NCBI GenBank assembly: GCA_964548055.1
Contig: CAZJPS010000006.1
Coordinates: forward strand, 1-33,484
Reading direction: 5' to 3'
From: CAZJPS01 sp964548055
GTDB lineage: Bacteria; Patescibacteriota; Gracilibacteria; Peribacterales; Peribacteraceae
DNA length: 33,484 nucleotides
Shown here: positions 16,903 to 23,984 of the stretch, piece after piece
Position numbering within the stretch: position 1 is the first letter of the stretch
How the letters are laid out: every line of letters begins with the position of its first letter
Notes under the pieces: generated by a model
Told to the model about the DNA's origin: nothing
Databases searched by the model: none
Seen by the model: the letters and a program-made list of their open reading frames with translations, nothing else
Program-made: the position numbers and the translations under genes

Positions 16903-16931
16903 TTGGAAATTGATCGTTTCCCCCATACACT
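16903..16931 (+). promoter_or_regulatory. Promoter of the second PurP gene, leaderless
   Basis: TTGGAA, a 17-base spacer and TACACT end seven bases before the ATG at 16939. The in-frame TTG at 16903 is the -35 box itself and therefore not the start. The spacer upstream (16802-16902) is AT-rich with CAATTTTC/GGAAATTG inverted words. Confidence 0.7.
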
Positions 16932-16938
16932 CGCAAAA

Positions 16939-18084
16939 ATGAATACTTCCTCTTTACTCAAAGGCTACAATCTAAAGGAGATCACGGTAGGTGTGCTTGG
17001 TGGCCACAGCGCACTCGATGTATGCCATGGAGCCAAGCAGTTTGAATATAAAACTGTGGCAGTGTGTAAAAAGGGGAGAGATAAAACATATTCGCAGTAT
17101 TATAAAGTGAGAGCGCAGGATTCCATTGAGCGAGGGTGTATTGATGAAGTAATTGTGGTGGATCAATTTCAGGACATACTGCAAAAAAAAATCCAAGAGA
17201 AGCTAAGAAACATGAATACAATTTTTGTTCATAATAGATATTTTTGGGTATATTTTGATGAATTTTCTGCAGTGGAAAACGATTTCAATGTACCAATTTT
17301 TGGTTCCCGCACACTGCTCAAGTTAGAAGAGCGTGATCAGCCATATAATCAGTATCACGTACTGGCCGATGCTGGCATTCGCACTCCAAAGATTTTTTCC
17401 AAACCAGAAGATATCGATCGCTTGTGCATTGTGAAAGCGAGTGAAGCAAAGCGCGGATACGAACGCGGATTCTTTTTGGTGAATAGTGCAGAGATGTGGG
17501 AGTTAGAAGGATCAAGGAGAGAAAAAGAAGGAAAGATTGCGAAGAATTGGAGAGAGGCGACCATAGAAGAATTTGTAGTAGGAGCTCCTGTGAATTTTAA
17601 TTTCTTCTATTCGCCCCTCACAGAGCAATTGGAATTACTGGGTACCGATACTCGGCGCCAAACAAATCTGGATGGCTTTCTGCGCATGACGTGGAATGAT
17701 CAGCAGATGGCCTTAAATGCAGTGCCACTCAAAATGGTGGAAACAGGCCACATTGCCGTGACGGTAAAGGAATCGATACTGGAAAAAGCTTTCGAGATGG
17801 GTGAAAAGTTTGTAAAGGCCACCCAAAAACTCCCGAAAGAATTAGATCCATCCGGAAAGGGCATTATTGGGCCATTCGCTCTGCAAGGTGCCGTGGTAGC
17901 AGAAGAGGGGAAGGAGGATATTGTGATCTTCGATGTGAGCTTCCGCATTCCTGGGTCACCGGGAGTGGCTGCTACTCCGTATTCTGGTTATTTGTTTGGT
18001 CATCCCATGAGTATGGGAGAGAGAATTGGGCTTGAGATACAGCAAGCAGTGTCTGAGGGCATGCTGGAAAAGGTGATTACGTAG
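16939..18084 (+). CDS. Second PurP-like ATP-grasp protein (diverged paralogue)
   Basis: This 381-residue protein is homologous to the preceding PurP, with the same order of blocks: VGVLGGHSALDVCHGAK (H23), CKKGRDKTY, PIFGSRTLLKLEERD, SKPEDIDRLCIVKASEAKRG, IEEFVVGAPVNFNFFYSPL, VTVKESILEKAFEMGEKFV, GKGIIGPFALQ, DVSFRIPGSPGV and MSMGERIGLEIQQA. The HGS motif of PurP is HNR here (98-100), and the KRYESN motif is TRRQTN. Those changes sit where PurP binds its nucleotide substrate, so the substrate or role probably differs. Archaea also carry such PurP paralogues, whose function is unsettled. It has its own promoter. The stop is TAG, and a terminator hairpin follows. Confidence 0.87.
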   Translation: MNTSSLLKGYNLKEITVGVLGGHSALDVCHGAKQFEYKTVAVCKKGRDKTYSQYYKVRAQDSIERGCIDEVIVVDQFQDILQKKIQEKLRNMNTIFVHNRYFWVYFDEFSAVENDFNVPIFGSRTLLKLEERDQPYNQYHVLADAGIRTPKIFSKPEDIDRLCIVKASEAKRGYERGFFLVNSAEMWELEGSRREKEGKIAKNWREATIEEFVVGAPVNFNFFYSPLTEQLELLGTDTRRQTNLDGFLRMTWNDQQMALNAVPLKMVETGHIAVTVKESILEKAFEMGEKFVKATQKLPKELDPSGKGIIGPFALQGAVVAEEGKEDIVIFDVSFRIPGSPGVAATPYSGYLFGHPMSMGERIGLEIQQAVSEGMLEKVIT

Positions 18085-18093
18085 ATATGCACA

Positions 18094-18122
18094 TAAAAAA
18101 AGAGAGGATTGCTCCTCTCTCT
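18094..18122 (-). terminator. Terminator between convergent genes
   Basis: The perfect stem AGAGAGGA-TTGC-TCCTCTCT is followed on the minus strand by seven U's, serving the 18148-18432 gene. On the plus strand the tail is only CTTTC, so it is weaker for the PurP-like gene. Confidence 0.8.
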
Positions 18123-18147
18123 TTCTGCGCAGTGTATATAGAAACAA

Positions 18148-18432
18148 TTAATGCTGGTGAATAGTCTGAGAATTGTTTGCGAAAGAGAACACTGCAGAAT
18201 TTGCTGTCGTGATAGATGTTGGTGCAGTGAAGTTGGACTGGTTGCCAGCACCGAGCTGATTAGAAGTAACGACATTGCTGGATGAAACAACCATTGTACC
18301 TACTACATTAGATTGTGCGCCACCATTGAGCACTGCATTCTGGTTCTTTGCAGCAAACGTTGTTTGAGCGCCAAGGAGGGAGATGACGGAAGCAGCAGTT
18401 GCTACCCGTACAAGAAAACGAGAAGAGACCAT
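18148..18432 (-). CDS. Small secreted Asn/Ser-rich protein
   Basis: This 94-residue protein has a clear signal peptide (MVSSRFLVRVATAASVISLLG..., cleavage likely after TTFA, about residue 26). The mature 67 residues are rich in Asn, Ser, Gly, Val and Gln and lack Cys. Short repeats of the type N-x-x-x-x-G-x-x-N/QSN (LNGGAQSNVVG, LGAGNQSNFT) faintly recall curlin-type repeats. The ATG at 18432 is chosen because the signal peptide begins here; the frame is open further upstream. No family is recognised. It may assemble at the cell surface, which is an inference. The stop is TAA and a strong terminator follows. Confidence 0.65.
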   Translation of the reverse strand: MVSSRFLVRVATAASVISLLGAQTTFAAKNQNAVLNGGAQSNVVGTMVVSSSNVVTSNQLGAGNQSNFTAPTSITTANSAVFSFANNSQTIHQH

Positions 18433-18766
18433 ACAGAGAAGGTAGGAAGAGATAGAGAAACAAAAACAGGGTTCTCGTACACTGCGCATGAAACGAGGAA
18501 GCAATCGTACTCAAAAGGACCCATAAGGAGAAAAATTTGTAGTTGAGTGTTTGTGAGTCCAATTTTGCAGAGCAACTCTGTAAGCAGAAGAATGCAGACG
18601 AATTATGTATTGCACGTACAATAATAAAATTGCGATCGATTTTATATTTTTGTCATGGAAAAGGTTAAGGACAGAAAATTGGTGGAGCTGTCTGAACCAA
18701 TCTCGAACTCTTGATACTAGGAATTCATGTACTTGACAAGTATTCAATAGTATTTAATATAACTAC
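18433..18766. other. Intergenic region containing a degenerate copy of the tRNA-Ala 3' end
   Basis: No gene is seen in these 334 bases. TTGGTGGAGCTG at 18679-18690 exactly repeats the 3' end of the tRNA-Ala gene (acceptor strand plus CCA) found at 19877-19888, in the same orientation. TCTCGAACTCTT, a few bases further on, resembles the tRNA's T-arm CTCGAACCCCT. The rest is AT-rich spacer and the promoter of the next gene. Confidence 0.5.
18733..18763 (+). promoter_or_regulatory. Promoter of the 18767 gene, leaderless
   Basis: A perfect TTGACA is followed after 17-19 bases by AATATA or TATAAC, which ends three to five bases before the ATG at 18767. Transcription would begin at or just inside the start codon. 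Confidence 0.65.
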
Positions 18767-19231
18767 ATGTCCGCCCGTCAGGCTTCAACGGTTAAGGAAG
18801 TCTGTTCTGTTTTAGAGGGCATTGAAAAAGTGCAAGTCTATCCGCGCAGCATAGACTTCAACGATTTAATTCATCATGTTCGAAATATTGTCCGAGTAGT
18901 TGTCGTGTCTGAAGGGCAATATATTTGGCTATTACTTCATGGTTCTATCACTGCTGATGGAAGTGATTTCCCGTTTGCGAAATCAGAACTATTTCCTGAT
19001 CAGGGTATAGAGATGGTCCCACCTAATATAGCTGGAGGGAATCCCGCTCATGAATCAGGAGTTTTTGAAAGAGGAGGCAAATTATGCATTCAGGGAAAAA
19101 TTGGAATGATGACCATTGAAAAGAAAACAGGTGCTTTGGGTGAAGAATACACGGATGAAATCGTGCGAAATCATCCTGTTGTCACTGCTGTTCGCGATGC
19201 AGTAAAAGCATGCATTAGCACTCGGAAATAA
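18767..19231 (+). CDS. Protein of unknown function within the tRNA-Ala island
   Basis: This 154-residue soluble protein is not recognised. It has no signal peptide or membrane segment. The middle has strands (VRVVVVSEGQYIWLLLHGSI) and a Gly/Pro-rich stretch (PPNIAGGNPAHESGVFERGG), and the end is helical (NHPVVTAVRDAVKACI). Its start is fixed by the adjacent promoter. The next gene follows after 23 bases, so both are probably one transcript. Both lie between tRNA-Ala and a copy of the tRNA's 3' end and look more AT-rich than the neighbours, suggesting acquisition. The stop is TAA. Confidence 0.65.
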   Translation: MSARQASTVKEVCSVLEGIEKVQVYPRSIDFNDLIHHVRNIVRVVVVSEGQYIWLLLHGSITADGSDFPFAKSELFPDQGIEMVPPNIAGGNPAHESGVFERGGKLCIQGKIGMMTIEKKTGALGEEYTDEIVRNHPVVTAVRDAVKACISTRK

Positions 19232-19254
19232 ATACTGAGTAATACACTGGGATC

Positions 19255-19584
19255 ATGGATGTACTTTCAGCTCTAAAGAACGTCGCAGGCTTGGCGAAAA
19301 AAATCAGTGATATCCCTTTGCAGCAAAGCATTATTGATTTGCAGAATTCCTATCTTGAAGCACAGGAAAAACATCGGGAATCAAAGGAACAACTCGAGGC
19401 AGAGGTAGTAAAGTTGAAAAGTGAGAATGAGAAATTGAAAAAGGCCTTTGAGATCAAGGCCACGGTCAAAAAATTGTGGTCCAGACTATGGACAATCAAT
19501 GGTGATGTCATTGATGGTCCTTTTTGCATTACCTGTTGGGATAGAAATCACCAGCTACTCACGATGATCAAAAATGATGATTGA
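19255..19584 (+). CDS. Coiled-coil protein with zinc-ribbon-like end, possibly interrupted by UGA
   Basis: As read with the standard code, this is 109 residues. Residues 25-70 form a charged coiled coil (DLQNSYLEAQEKHRESKEQL... with heptads). The C-terminal part reads DGPFCITCWDRNHQLL, the first half of a Cys4 zinc ribbon. The frame then meets TGA (19582-19584) but continues with DVLCPICKIKME, the expected second Cys pair, to another TGA at 19666 and a TAG at 19714. So either the gene has a fresh nonsense mutation (GGA to TGA would restore NDDGDVLCPIC) or UGA is read through. Proteins with this layout usually end just after CPxC. The start is the ATG at 19255, 23 bases after the previous gene. 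Confidence 0.6.
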   Translation: MDVLSALKNVAGLAKKISDIPLQQSIIDLQNSYLEAQEKHRESKEQLEAEVVKLKSENEKLKKAFEIKATVKKLWSRLWTINGDVIDGPFCITCWDRNHQLLTMIKNDD

Positions 19585-19824
19585 GATGTCCTATGTCCGA
19601 TCTGCAAAATTAAAATGGAAAGTACCAGACTGCCTACAGAAAAAGACCTTGCCATTAAAGATTCGTGAAGAGCCTTCTCGAACTCCAAAAAAACCGCGAC
19701 ACATAGCCACTTCTAGGATTCTTAGCTGAGAGTGTAGCGATTCAAGAAAAATTTAATGACTGGGGTCATCCTATCTCACTACAAATTGGCCTGCCAACCG
19801 TAGTCAGGAGGTCTCTGTTGAACA

Positions 19825-19861
19825 GTCCACCTCCGCTCGCTCTGGCGAGTCTACGGTGGAC
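19825..19861. repeat. CGCTC...GAG hairpin repeat next to tRNA-Ala
   Basis: GTCCACC pairs with GGTGGAC, enclosing CGCTC...GGCGAG. Related elements lie at 901-930 and 21414-21450. A second hairpin, CAACCTCC-TGC-GGAGGTTG (19861-19879), overlaps the tRNA 3' end. The rest of 19585-19877 shows only the remnant of the interrupted gene. Confidence 0.6.
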
Positions 19862-19877
19862 AACCTCCTGCGGAGGT

Positions 19878-19952
19878 TGGTGGAGCTGAGGGGACTCGAA
19901 CCCCTAACCCCCTGCTTGCAAAGCAGGTGCTCTACCATTGAGCTACAGCCCC
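19878..19952 (-). tRNA. tRNA-Ala (UGC), CCA encoded
   Basis: This is a regular 75-nt cloverleaf including CCA. The acceptor GGGGCTG pairs with CAGCTCC with one G-U pair. D arm: GCTC/GAGC. Anticodon arm CCTGC-TTTGCAA-GCAGG gives UGC. T arm AGGGG-TTCGAGT-CCCCT; discriminator A. The G3-U70 identity pair of tRNA-Ala is present (third acceptor pair). Confidence 0.97.
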
Positions 19953-20034
19953 AGATCTCTCTGAGATGCCTATGGGGCTACCCCCAAAGGACTGGGTTAG
20001 CCTAAAGCAAGGGGAGGCATTGGGCAATTGGTCT

Positions 20035-21012
20035 TTATGCCCCTGTGCGCCTACGCATGGCAAACCGATACTCTTGGCTATGGATAGCGCTTAAAGAGGC
20101 AATTGAATTATGAAATGGGGGCAGTACACCCTCATTTTCCTGAGGCCCTTCAAAGTGAATTTTTGTGCCAGGAGGCCTTTTAAGTGGAATATTATTGTCT
20201 TGCCGATATTTTTCGCTTCCAATTTTATATGCCTCCATATGAGGCACAACAAGCTCAGAAGCCTTTTTTACAACACTCTCCAGATGTTGATCTAGCCATT
20301 CTGCCTTTTTTTCGTTGGGGACCAGTGTGAATTCTTGCGCAGATTTCTCTGTCCAAAAATTTTCGAGTGCGTAATACTCGTACAGCATTTCTGCTAATAT
20401 CTGCAGCCCGATTCGGTAATCTTCCCAGTCGGGGCTGCCCGTAGATTTTGCACCACGTTCCATGTGTGCACGATTTTTGCAGTACGCAATAATATCTTCT
20501 AGTGTCATGTTTTCTGCCCCTGGGAATATTTTTGGAAGGCTTACATTTTTTGGCTGTTCTAAAAACCTAGGGCCATCAATCCAATCATCATCGTATGTGT
20601 CTTTGTATTTTTCAAGGAGAGTTCCTTTTAAATGCTTGGTTACAAGCTTCGTGATTCTATGCTTTACTTCTTGGTCCTCAGTGAACAAATGAGGAACAAG
20701 ATACATAAAATTGGTACTATCAATTCTTTCATCAAGAGTTTTGTTGGCTGCTTCGCGTGCCCCGTATTTGTTCTGCGCGAGCGCCGGAACCATCGTTTGC
20801 ACCTCATCGTACGTAAAGGGTGGCAACTTCTGCTTTTCTTTCGAGGCCGAGGTTGTTTTTAAGCGAGTATCTTGAGCTTGAGTAGTGCCGGTATCGGTGA
20901 TTGCTAATGCCGATGCAGCTACAAAAGCCACACACAATTGCAAATGCACTGATGTTCTATGTGTTTCACGGGGCTTCTCTACGAGAGGTGCGGCAGAGAG
21001 GTTCTCTTGCAT
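20035..21012 (-). CDS. Exported protein of unknown function
   Basis: This 325-residue protein is not recognised. Residues 23-47 form a hydrophobic segment (LQLCVAFVAASALAITDTGT) ending in TQAQD, a likely signal peptide preceded by an unusually long polar N-region. The mature part is charged and mainly helical, rich in Lys, Glu and Tyr (KLVTKHLKGTLLEKYKDTYD; LQILAEMLYEYYALENFW). It ends in a basic tail (RFAMRRRTGA). The ATG at 21012 lies nine bases after a TACTGT box with TTATGA 17 bases further up. The stop is TAA. Confidence 0.75.
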   Translation of the reverse strand: MQENLSAAPLVEKPRETHRTSVHLQLCVAFVAASALAITDTGTTQAQDTRLKTTSASKEKQKLPPFTYDEVQTMVPALAQNKYGAREAANKTLDERIDSTNFMYLVPHLFTEDQEVKHRITKLVTKHLKGTLLEKYKDTYDDDWIDGPRFLEQPKNVSLPKIFPGAENMTLEDIIAYCKNRAHMERGAKSTGSPDWEDYRIGLQILAEMLYEYYALENFWTEKSAQEFTLVPNEKKAEWLDQHLESVVKKASELVVPHMEAYKIGSEKYRQDNNIPLKRPPGTKIHFEGPQENEGVLPPFHNSIASLSAIHSQEYRFAMRRRTGA

Positions 21013-21107
21013 GTGAACACTACAGTACGCCAGGCTTTATTTTCTCATAATATTTGTCATATGCTTTGAACACGCGTGGCATCTGATAGCGAAAATAATA
21101 TGCAATT

Positions 21108-21362
21108 TTACAGTGACGATGGAACGGACTGATGCATACCTGGAATGAGGCGCGTGAGAGGAGAGAATAGTACCTGTGTGGTACCTGTCAGCTCTGCCAA
21201 GCTCCAAAAAAAGAGAATAATGGAGCAAATAATGATCACGTTATACACGCCTCCGATTTTTCGCATCCAATCTGCTTCGCCTACCATATCACCCACATCT
21301 TTGCGGTATTTCAGTATGAAGAAGGATGCGATGATGCCGAGGAGGCTGAGAAAGATGTGCAT
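21108..21362 (-). CDS. Small two-helix membrane protein
   Basis: This 84-residue protein has hydrophobic segments at about 4-18 (FLSLLGIIASFFIL) and 41-60 (VYNVIIICSIILFFWSLAEL), joined by a charged loop (KYRKDVGDMVGEADWMRKIGG). The ATG at 21362 is preferred to the in-frame GTG at 21374. No family is recognised, though small proteins of this layout are common in CPR genomes. The stop is TAA. Confidence 0.6.
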   Translation of the reverse strand: MHIFLSLLGIIASFFILKYRKDVGDMVGEADWMRKIGGVYNVIIICSIILFFWSLAELTGTTQVLFSPLTRLIPGMHQSVPSSL

Positions 21363-21413
21363 AAGAGAATGCACTCATCTTAGAGCTTTTGAGCACATCC
21401 CAAAAGCCAAATC

Positions 21414-21450
21414 CTCCACCTTCGCTCCTGCCGGAGCTACGGCGGACAGG
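21414..21450. repeat. CGCTC...GAGC hairpin repeat (third copy)
   Basis: CCACCTTCGCTCC pairs imperfectly with GGAGCTACGGCGG. It lies just downstream of trxA on the minus strand and could end that transcript, although no U-run follows. Confidence 0.55.
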
Positions 21451-21460
21451 CAAAGACCAA

Positions 21461-21781
21461 TTAAGCGATGGCAGCTTCCACTTCTTTCTTAAAATCTTCC
21501 TTGGATTTTGCTCCTACGAATGTGCGTACTGCTTCGCCATTTTTGAAGACGACGAAGGTAGGAATGCTCATCACGTTGAATTTTCCGGGGGTATCGATGT
21601 TCTCGTCCACGTTCATTTTTACAAACGATACTTTGCCTTCCATTTCTTTTGAAAGCTCATCAATAATTGGGCCCATCGCTTTGCAAGGGCCGCACCAGGG
21701 AGCCCAAAAATCTATCACCACAGGGAGGGAAGCCTTTACGACTTCGCTCTCAAAATCTGCGTCGTTGATTGCTTTAGACAT
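21461..21781 (-). CDS. trxA: Thioredoxin
   Basis: This small dithiol oxidoreductase reduces protein disulfides in the cytoplasm. It has 106 residues, the standard length. The active site is WAPWCGPCK, with Cys30 and Cys33. The cis-proline motif MSIPTFVVFKNGE and the buried Asp in VVIDFW are present. There is no signal peptide. The ATG at 21781 has no Shine-Dalgarno sequence; TACTCT lies 15 bases upstream, giving a short leader. The stop is TAA. Confidence 0.96.
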   Translation of the reverse strand: MSKAINDADFESEVVKASLPVVIDFWAPWCGPCKAMGPIIDELSKEMEGKVSFVKMNVDENIDTPGKFNVMSIPTFVVFKNGEAVRTFVGAKSKEDFKKEVEAAIA

Positions 21782-21880
21782 ATGTTGGGAGTGAAGAGAG
21801 TAGATAAGCAGTATAGATATTTTTCTTCTGTTGGGAAGTTTTTAGTTCTTAGTTTTTGATTTTTAGTAAGGGCACTAGTT

Positions 21881-21964
21881 GTCATAGTGAGCTTGTCGAA
21901 CCATGACGCTCTGGAAGTACTTCCCTCGGCGCGCGTGTCGTTCTTCGACAAGCTCAGAATGACA
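21881..21964. repeat. Inverted repeat of TTCGACAAGCTCA type
   Basis: GTCATAGTGAGCTTGTCGAA (21881) and TTCTTCGACAAGCTCAGAA followed by TGAC (about 21941-21964) are near reverse complements around a GC-rich centre. The flanks are words such as CTAGTTG and TAGCAAC. It lies between pgi and trxA. Confidence 0.75.
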
Positions 21965-22018
21965 CGCTTAGGCTTATGACGCGTCTACAAACTAGCAACT
22001 ACAAACTAAAACCAGCTA

Positions 22019-23305
22019 TTAGCGCATCGGCTTCTGCTTGCTCAAAATCTCCTTCGTAATTTTTTTTGCTATTTCAACTCCGGGTTGTCCGTATGGATCA
22101 ATGCGATAGAGCTTTCCGAGTAAAATGACTTCAGTGAGGAAGAGGTAGAACAATTGCCCCATATGTACCTCATCTAACCTATCCAGGCTGATAGTGATGT
22201 GAGGACGCTTCACGCTTGTGAGAGCCTGGCTGGTGCCTTGGTAACATGCGTCTACCAGCTCGCCAAAACTTTTTCCTGCAAGATGGGGGAATGCTTGTTC
22301 CACTGAGAGGGGAACTACAACTTTTGGCGTTTCTAATTCGCGGATAAAAATATGCCAGCTCTTACGGGGTCCTGCCATCCACTGCTGCAAAAGAGAGTGC
22401 TGATCTTGCGTGCCGATGGCGGCGAGAGGAATGGGATTATCTGTTTCTGTTTTTCCAAGGCTTTCAGCAATCAGCTGCTGGTTCCAGCGGGCAATAGACA
22501 TGAGCCTGGTGGAATACGGCATGATCACGCGTACGGAGTTACTCTTTTTGACGTCCAGCAGATACTGCACAGAGGCAAGAAGCGCTGCCGGGTTTTCCTC
22601 CAGACGTGGCTTTTGGCAGAGGGTGTCCATCTCTTTGGCACCGCGCATGAAGGCGTTGATGTCACCTCCCAGAAGTGCGAGCGCAAAAAGACCCACAGGT
22701 GTGAAAATGGAGTAACGTCCTCCTACATTGGGAGGAAGGGGAAGCATGGGGATACCACGTTCCATGCAGAAGCTGCGAAGGTGCCCTTTTTCTGGATCTG
22801 TAATTGCTACCACTCGCTCTTCAACTTTGGCTTTGCGCTGCCGGCGGATGTGCTCGTAAAACAGATGAAAAGCACTCATGGTCTCCAGCGTATCTCCCGA
22901 TTTGCTGACAACCACCACGAGCGTGCTGCGCCAATCAAGGAGAGTGAGATACATCTGCAAAATACTTGGGTCTATGGTGTCTACAACTATAAATTCTGCT
23001 CCTTCAGGAGTTTCGAATACTTCTTGTAACACCCGTGGTCCAAGCCCTGAACCTCCAATTCCTACCCACAGCACAGTACGTATCCCCCTATCTTTTAAGA
23101 GCATCGTCACCTCTTTCACTTTTTGTACCATCTGGCGGTCGTACGGATTCATAGACCATCCGTGTTCACCTTGTTCGCGTTCTTTCAGCCAATCTTCAAT
23201 GTTTTTTTTCATCAGTGTCCGCATCCCAATAAATTCCTGATCTGGAATTCCAAAATTCGGCGTAATGCTTTTTGCGAATGTACCGGTGATATCGAGGGAT
23301 AACAT
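22019..23305 (-). CDS. pgi: Glucose-6-phosphate isomerase
   Basis: This enzyme interconverts glucose-6-phosphate and fructose-6-phosphate in glycolysis. It has 428 residues, the short bacterial form. The sugar-phosphate-binding (SIS) blocks are clear: VGIGGSGLGPRV, VVVVSKSGDTLETMSAF, GGRYSIFTPVGLFALALLGG, TQDQHSLLQQW, and the signature ending DPYGQPGVEIAKK with the catalytic-region Lys. The ATG at 23305 lies inside GAATC-type repeat words, so no ordinary ribosome-binding site is seen. It lies 50 bases downstream of ruvA on the same strand and may share its promoter. The stop is TAA. Confidence 0.95.
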   Translation of the reverse strand: MLSLDITGTFAKSITPNFGIPDQEFIGMRTLMKKNIEDWLKEREQGEHGWSMNPYDRQMVQKVKEVTMLLKDRGIRTVLWVGIGGSGLGPRVLQEVFETPEGAEFIVVDTIDPSILQMYLTLLDWRSTLVVVVSKSGDTLETMSAFHLFYEHIRRQRKAKVEERVVAITDPEKGHLRSFCMERGIPMLPLPPNVGGRYSIFTPVGLFALALLGGDINAFMRGAKEMDTLCQKPRLEENPAALLASVQYLLDVKKSNSVRVIMPYSTRLMSIARWNQQLIAESLGKTETDNPIPLAAIGTQDQHSLLQQWMAGPRKSWHIFIRELETPKVVVPLSVEQAFPHLAGKSFGELVDACYQGTSQALTSVKRPHITISLDRLDEVHMGQLFYLFLTEVILLGKLYRIDPYGQPGVEIAKKITKEILSKQKPMR

Positions 23306-23350
23306 GGAGGAATCAGAGGAATCAGAAGAATCAGACGATTCTGAGGAGCA
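23306..23350. repeat. GAATCAGA-word repeat between ruvA and pgi
   Basis: Four tandem words of the form GAGGAATCAGA/GAAGAATCAGA are followed by CGATTCTGAG, which can fold back on them. It is related to 1203-1313 and forms the 5' leader of pgi if the two genes share a transcript. Confidence 0.6.
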
Positions 23351-23355
23351 AGAGA

Positions 23356-23934
23356 TTACAGGGAGCGAAGCGCAGCCGCTACTCGCTCTTCTGTAGTTGT
23401 GAGCTCTACGGGGAGATTTTTGAGAGCAGAGATAATTGTTCTTTGATCGTACCCAAGGGCGGCCAAGGCTTCAATCGCGTCTTTATCAAATTGGCTTTGA
23501 ATACTTACCGATTCGCTACTTTCAAACATTTCAGGTTTTTTCTCAGAGAGAGATTTTAATTCCAAGAGAAGTTTTTCTGCCGTTTTTTTCCCTACACCTT
23601 TTATGTTTGTAAGAAGAGAGGCATCTTCATCTGCAACTGCCGTACGGAGTAAGCTTCGTGGGACAGTGCAAATTTCCATTGCCATCTTGGGCCCGATGCC
23701 AGGAAGTTTTAAAAATTCTTCAAAAAATGTACGTCCTGCTCTATCGGAAAATCCAAATAGATCAAAGCGATCTTCGCGTACGTAGCTAGAAACCCATACC
23801 ATCCGCTGTTCCGCTTCTTGCATGGAATCCCACACATCCAGCGGCACAGTGACGCGATAACCAACGCCTTCTACGTCTACCGTAATCTCCCCTGGGTCCA
23901 TTTTGTGCACTATCCCTCGAAGGTGAGCGATCAT
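23356..23934 (-). CDS. ruvA: Holliday junction branch-migration protein RuvA
   Basis: RuvA binds Holliday junctions as a tetramer and loads RuvB. It has 192 residues. The N-terminal OB fold starts MIAHLRGIVHKMD. Two helix-hairpin-helix motifs follow: KLPGIGPKMAMEI (about 83) and NIKGVGKKTAEKLL (about 118). The C-terminal RuvB-binding domain contains EALAALGYD. The ATG at 23934 is chosen over an upstream in-frame start because homology begins here and TATACT lies eight bases before it. No ruvB or ruvC adjoins it. The stop is TAA. Confidence 0.96.
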   Translation of the reverse strand: MIAHLRGIVHKMDPGEITVDVEGVGYRVTVPLDVWDSMQEAEQRMVWVSSYVREDRFDLFGFSDRAGRTFFEEFLKLPGIGPKMAMEICTVPRSLLRTAVADEDASLLTNIKGVGKKTAEKLLLELKSLSEKKPEMFESSESVSIQSQFDKDAIEALAALGYDQRTIISALKNLPVELTTTEERVAAALRSL

Positions 23935-23942
23935 AGGGGGCG

Positions 23943-23970
23943 AGTATAGCAGCATGACGGACTGGCGGAA
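23943..23970 (-). promoter_or_regulatory. Promoter of ruvA, nearly leaderless
   Basis: On the minus strand TTCCGC, a 16-base spacer and TATACT end eight bases before the ATG at 23934. Confidence 0.55.
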
Positions 23971-23984
23971 GGAAGGGGCGTTTT

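Noticed and set aside
18679..18720. tmRNA 3' end on the minus strand
   Set aside because: The end CAGCTCCACCA fits, but the T-loop is too long and the space where the body should lie is occupied by the 18767 gene.
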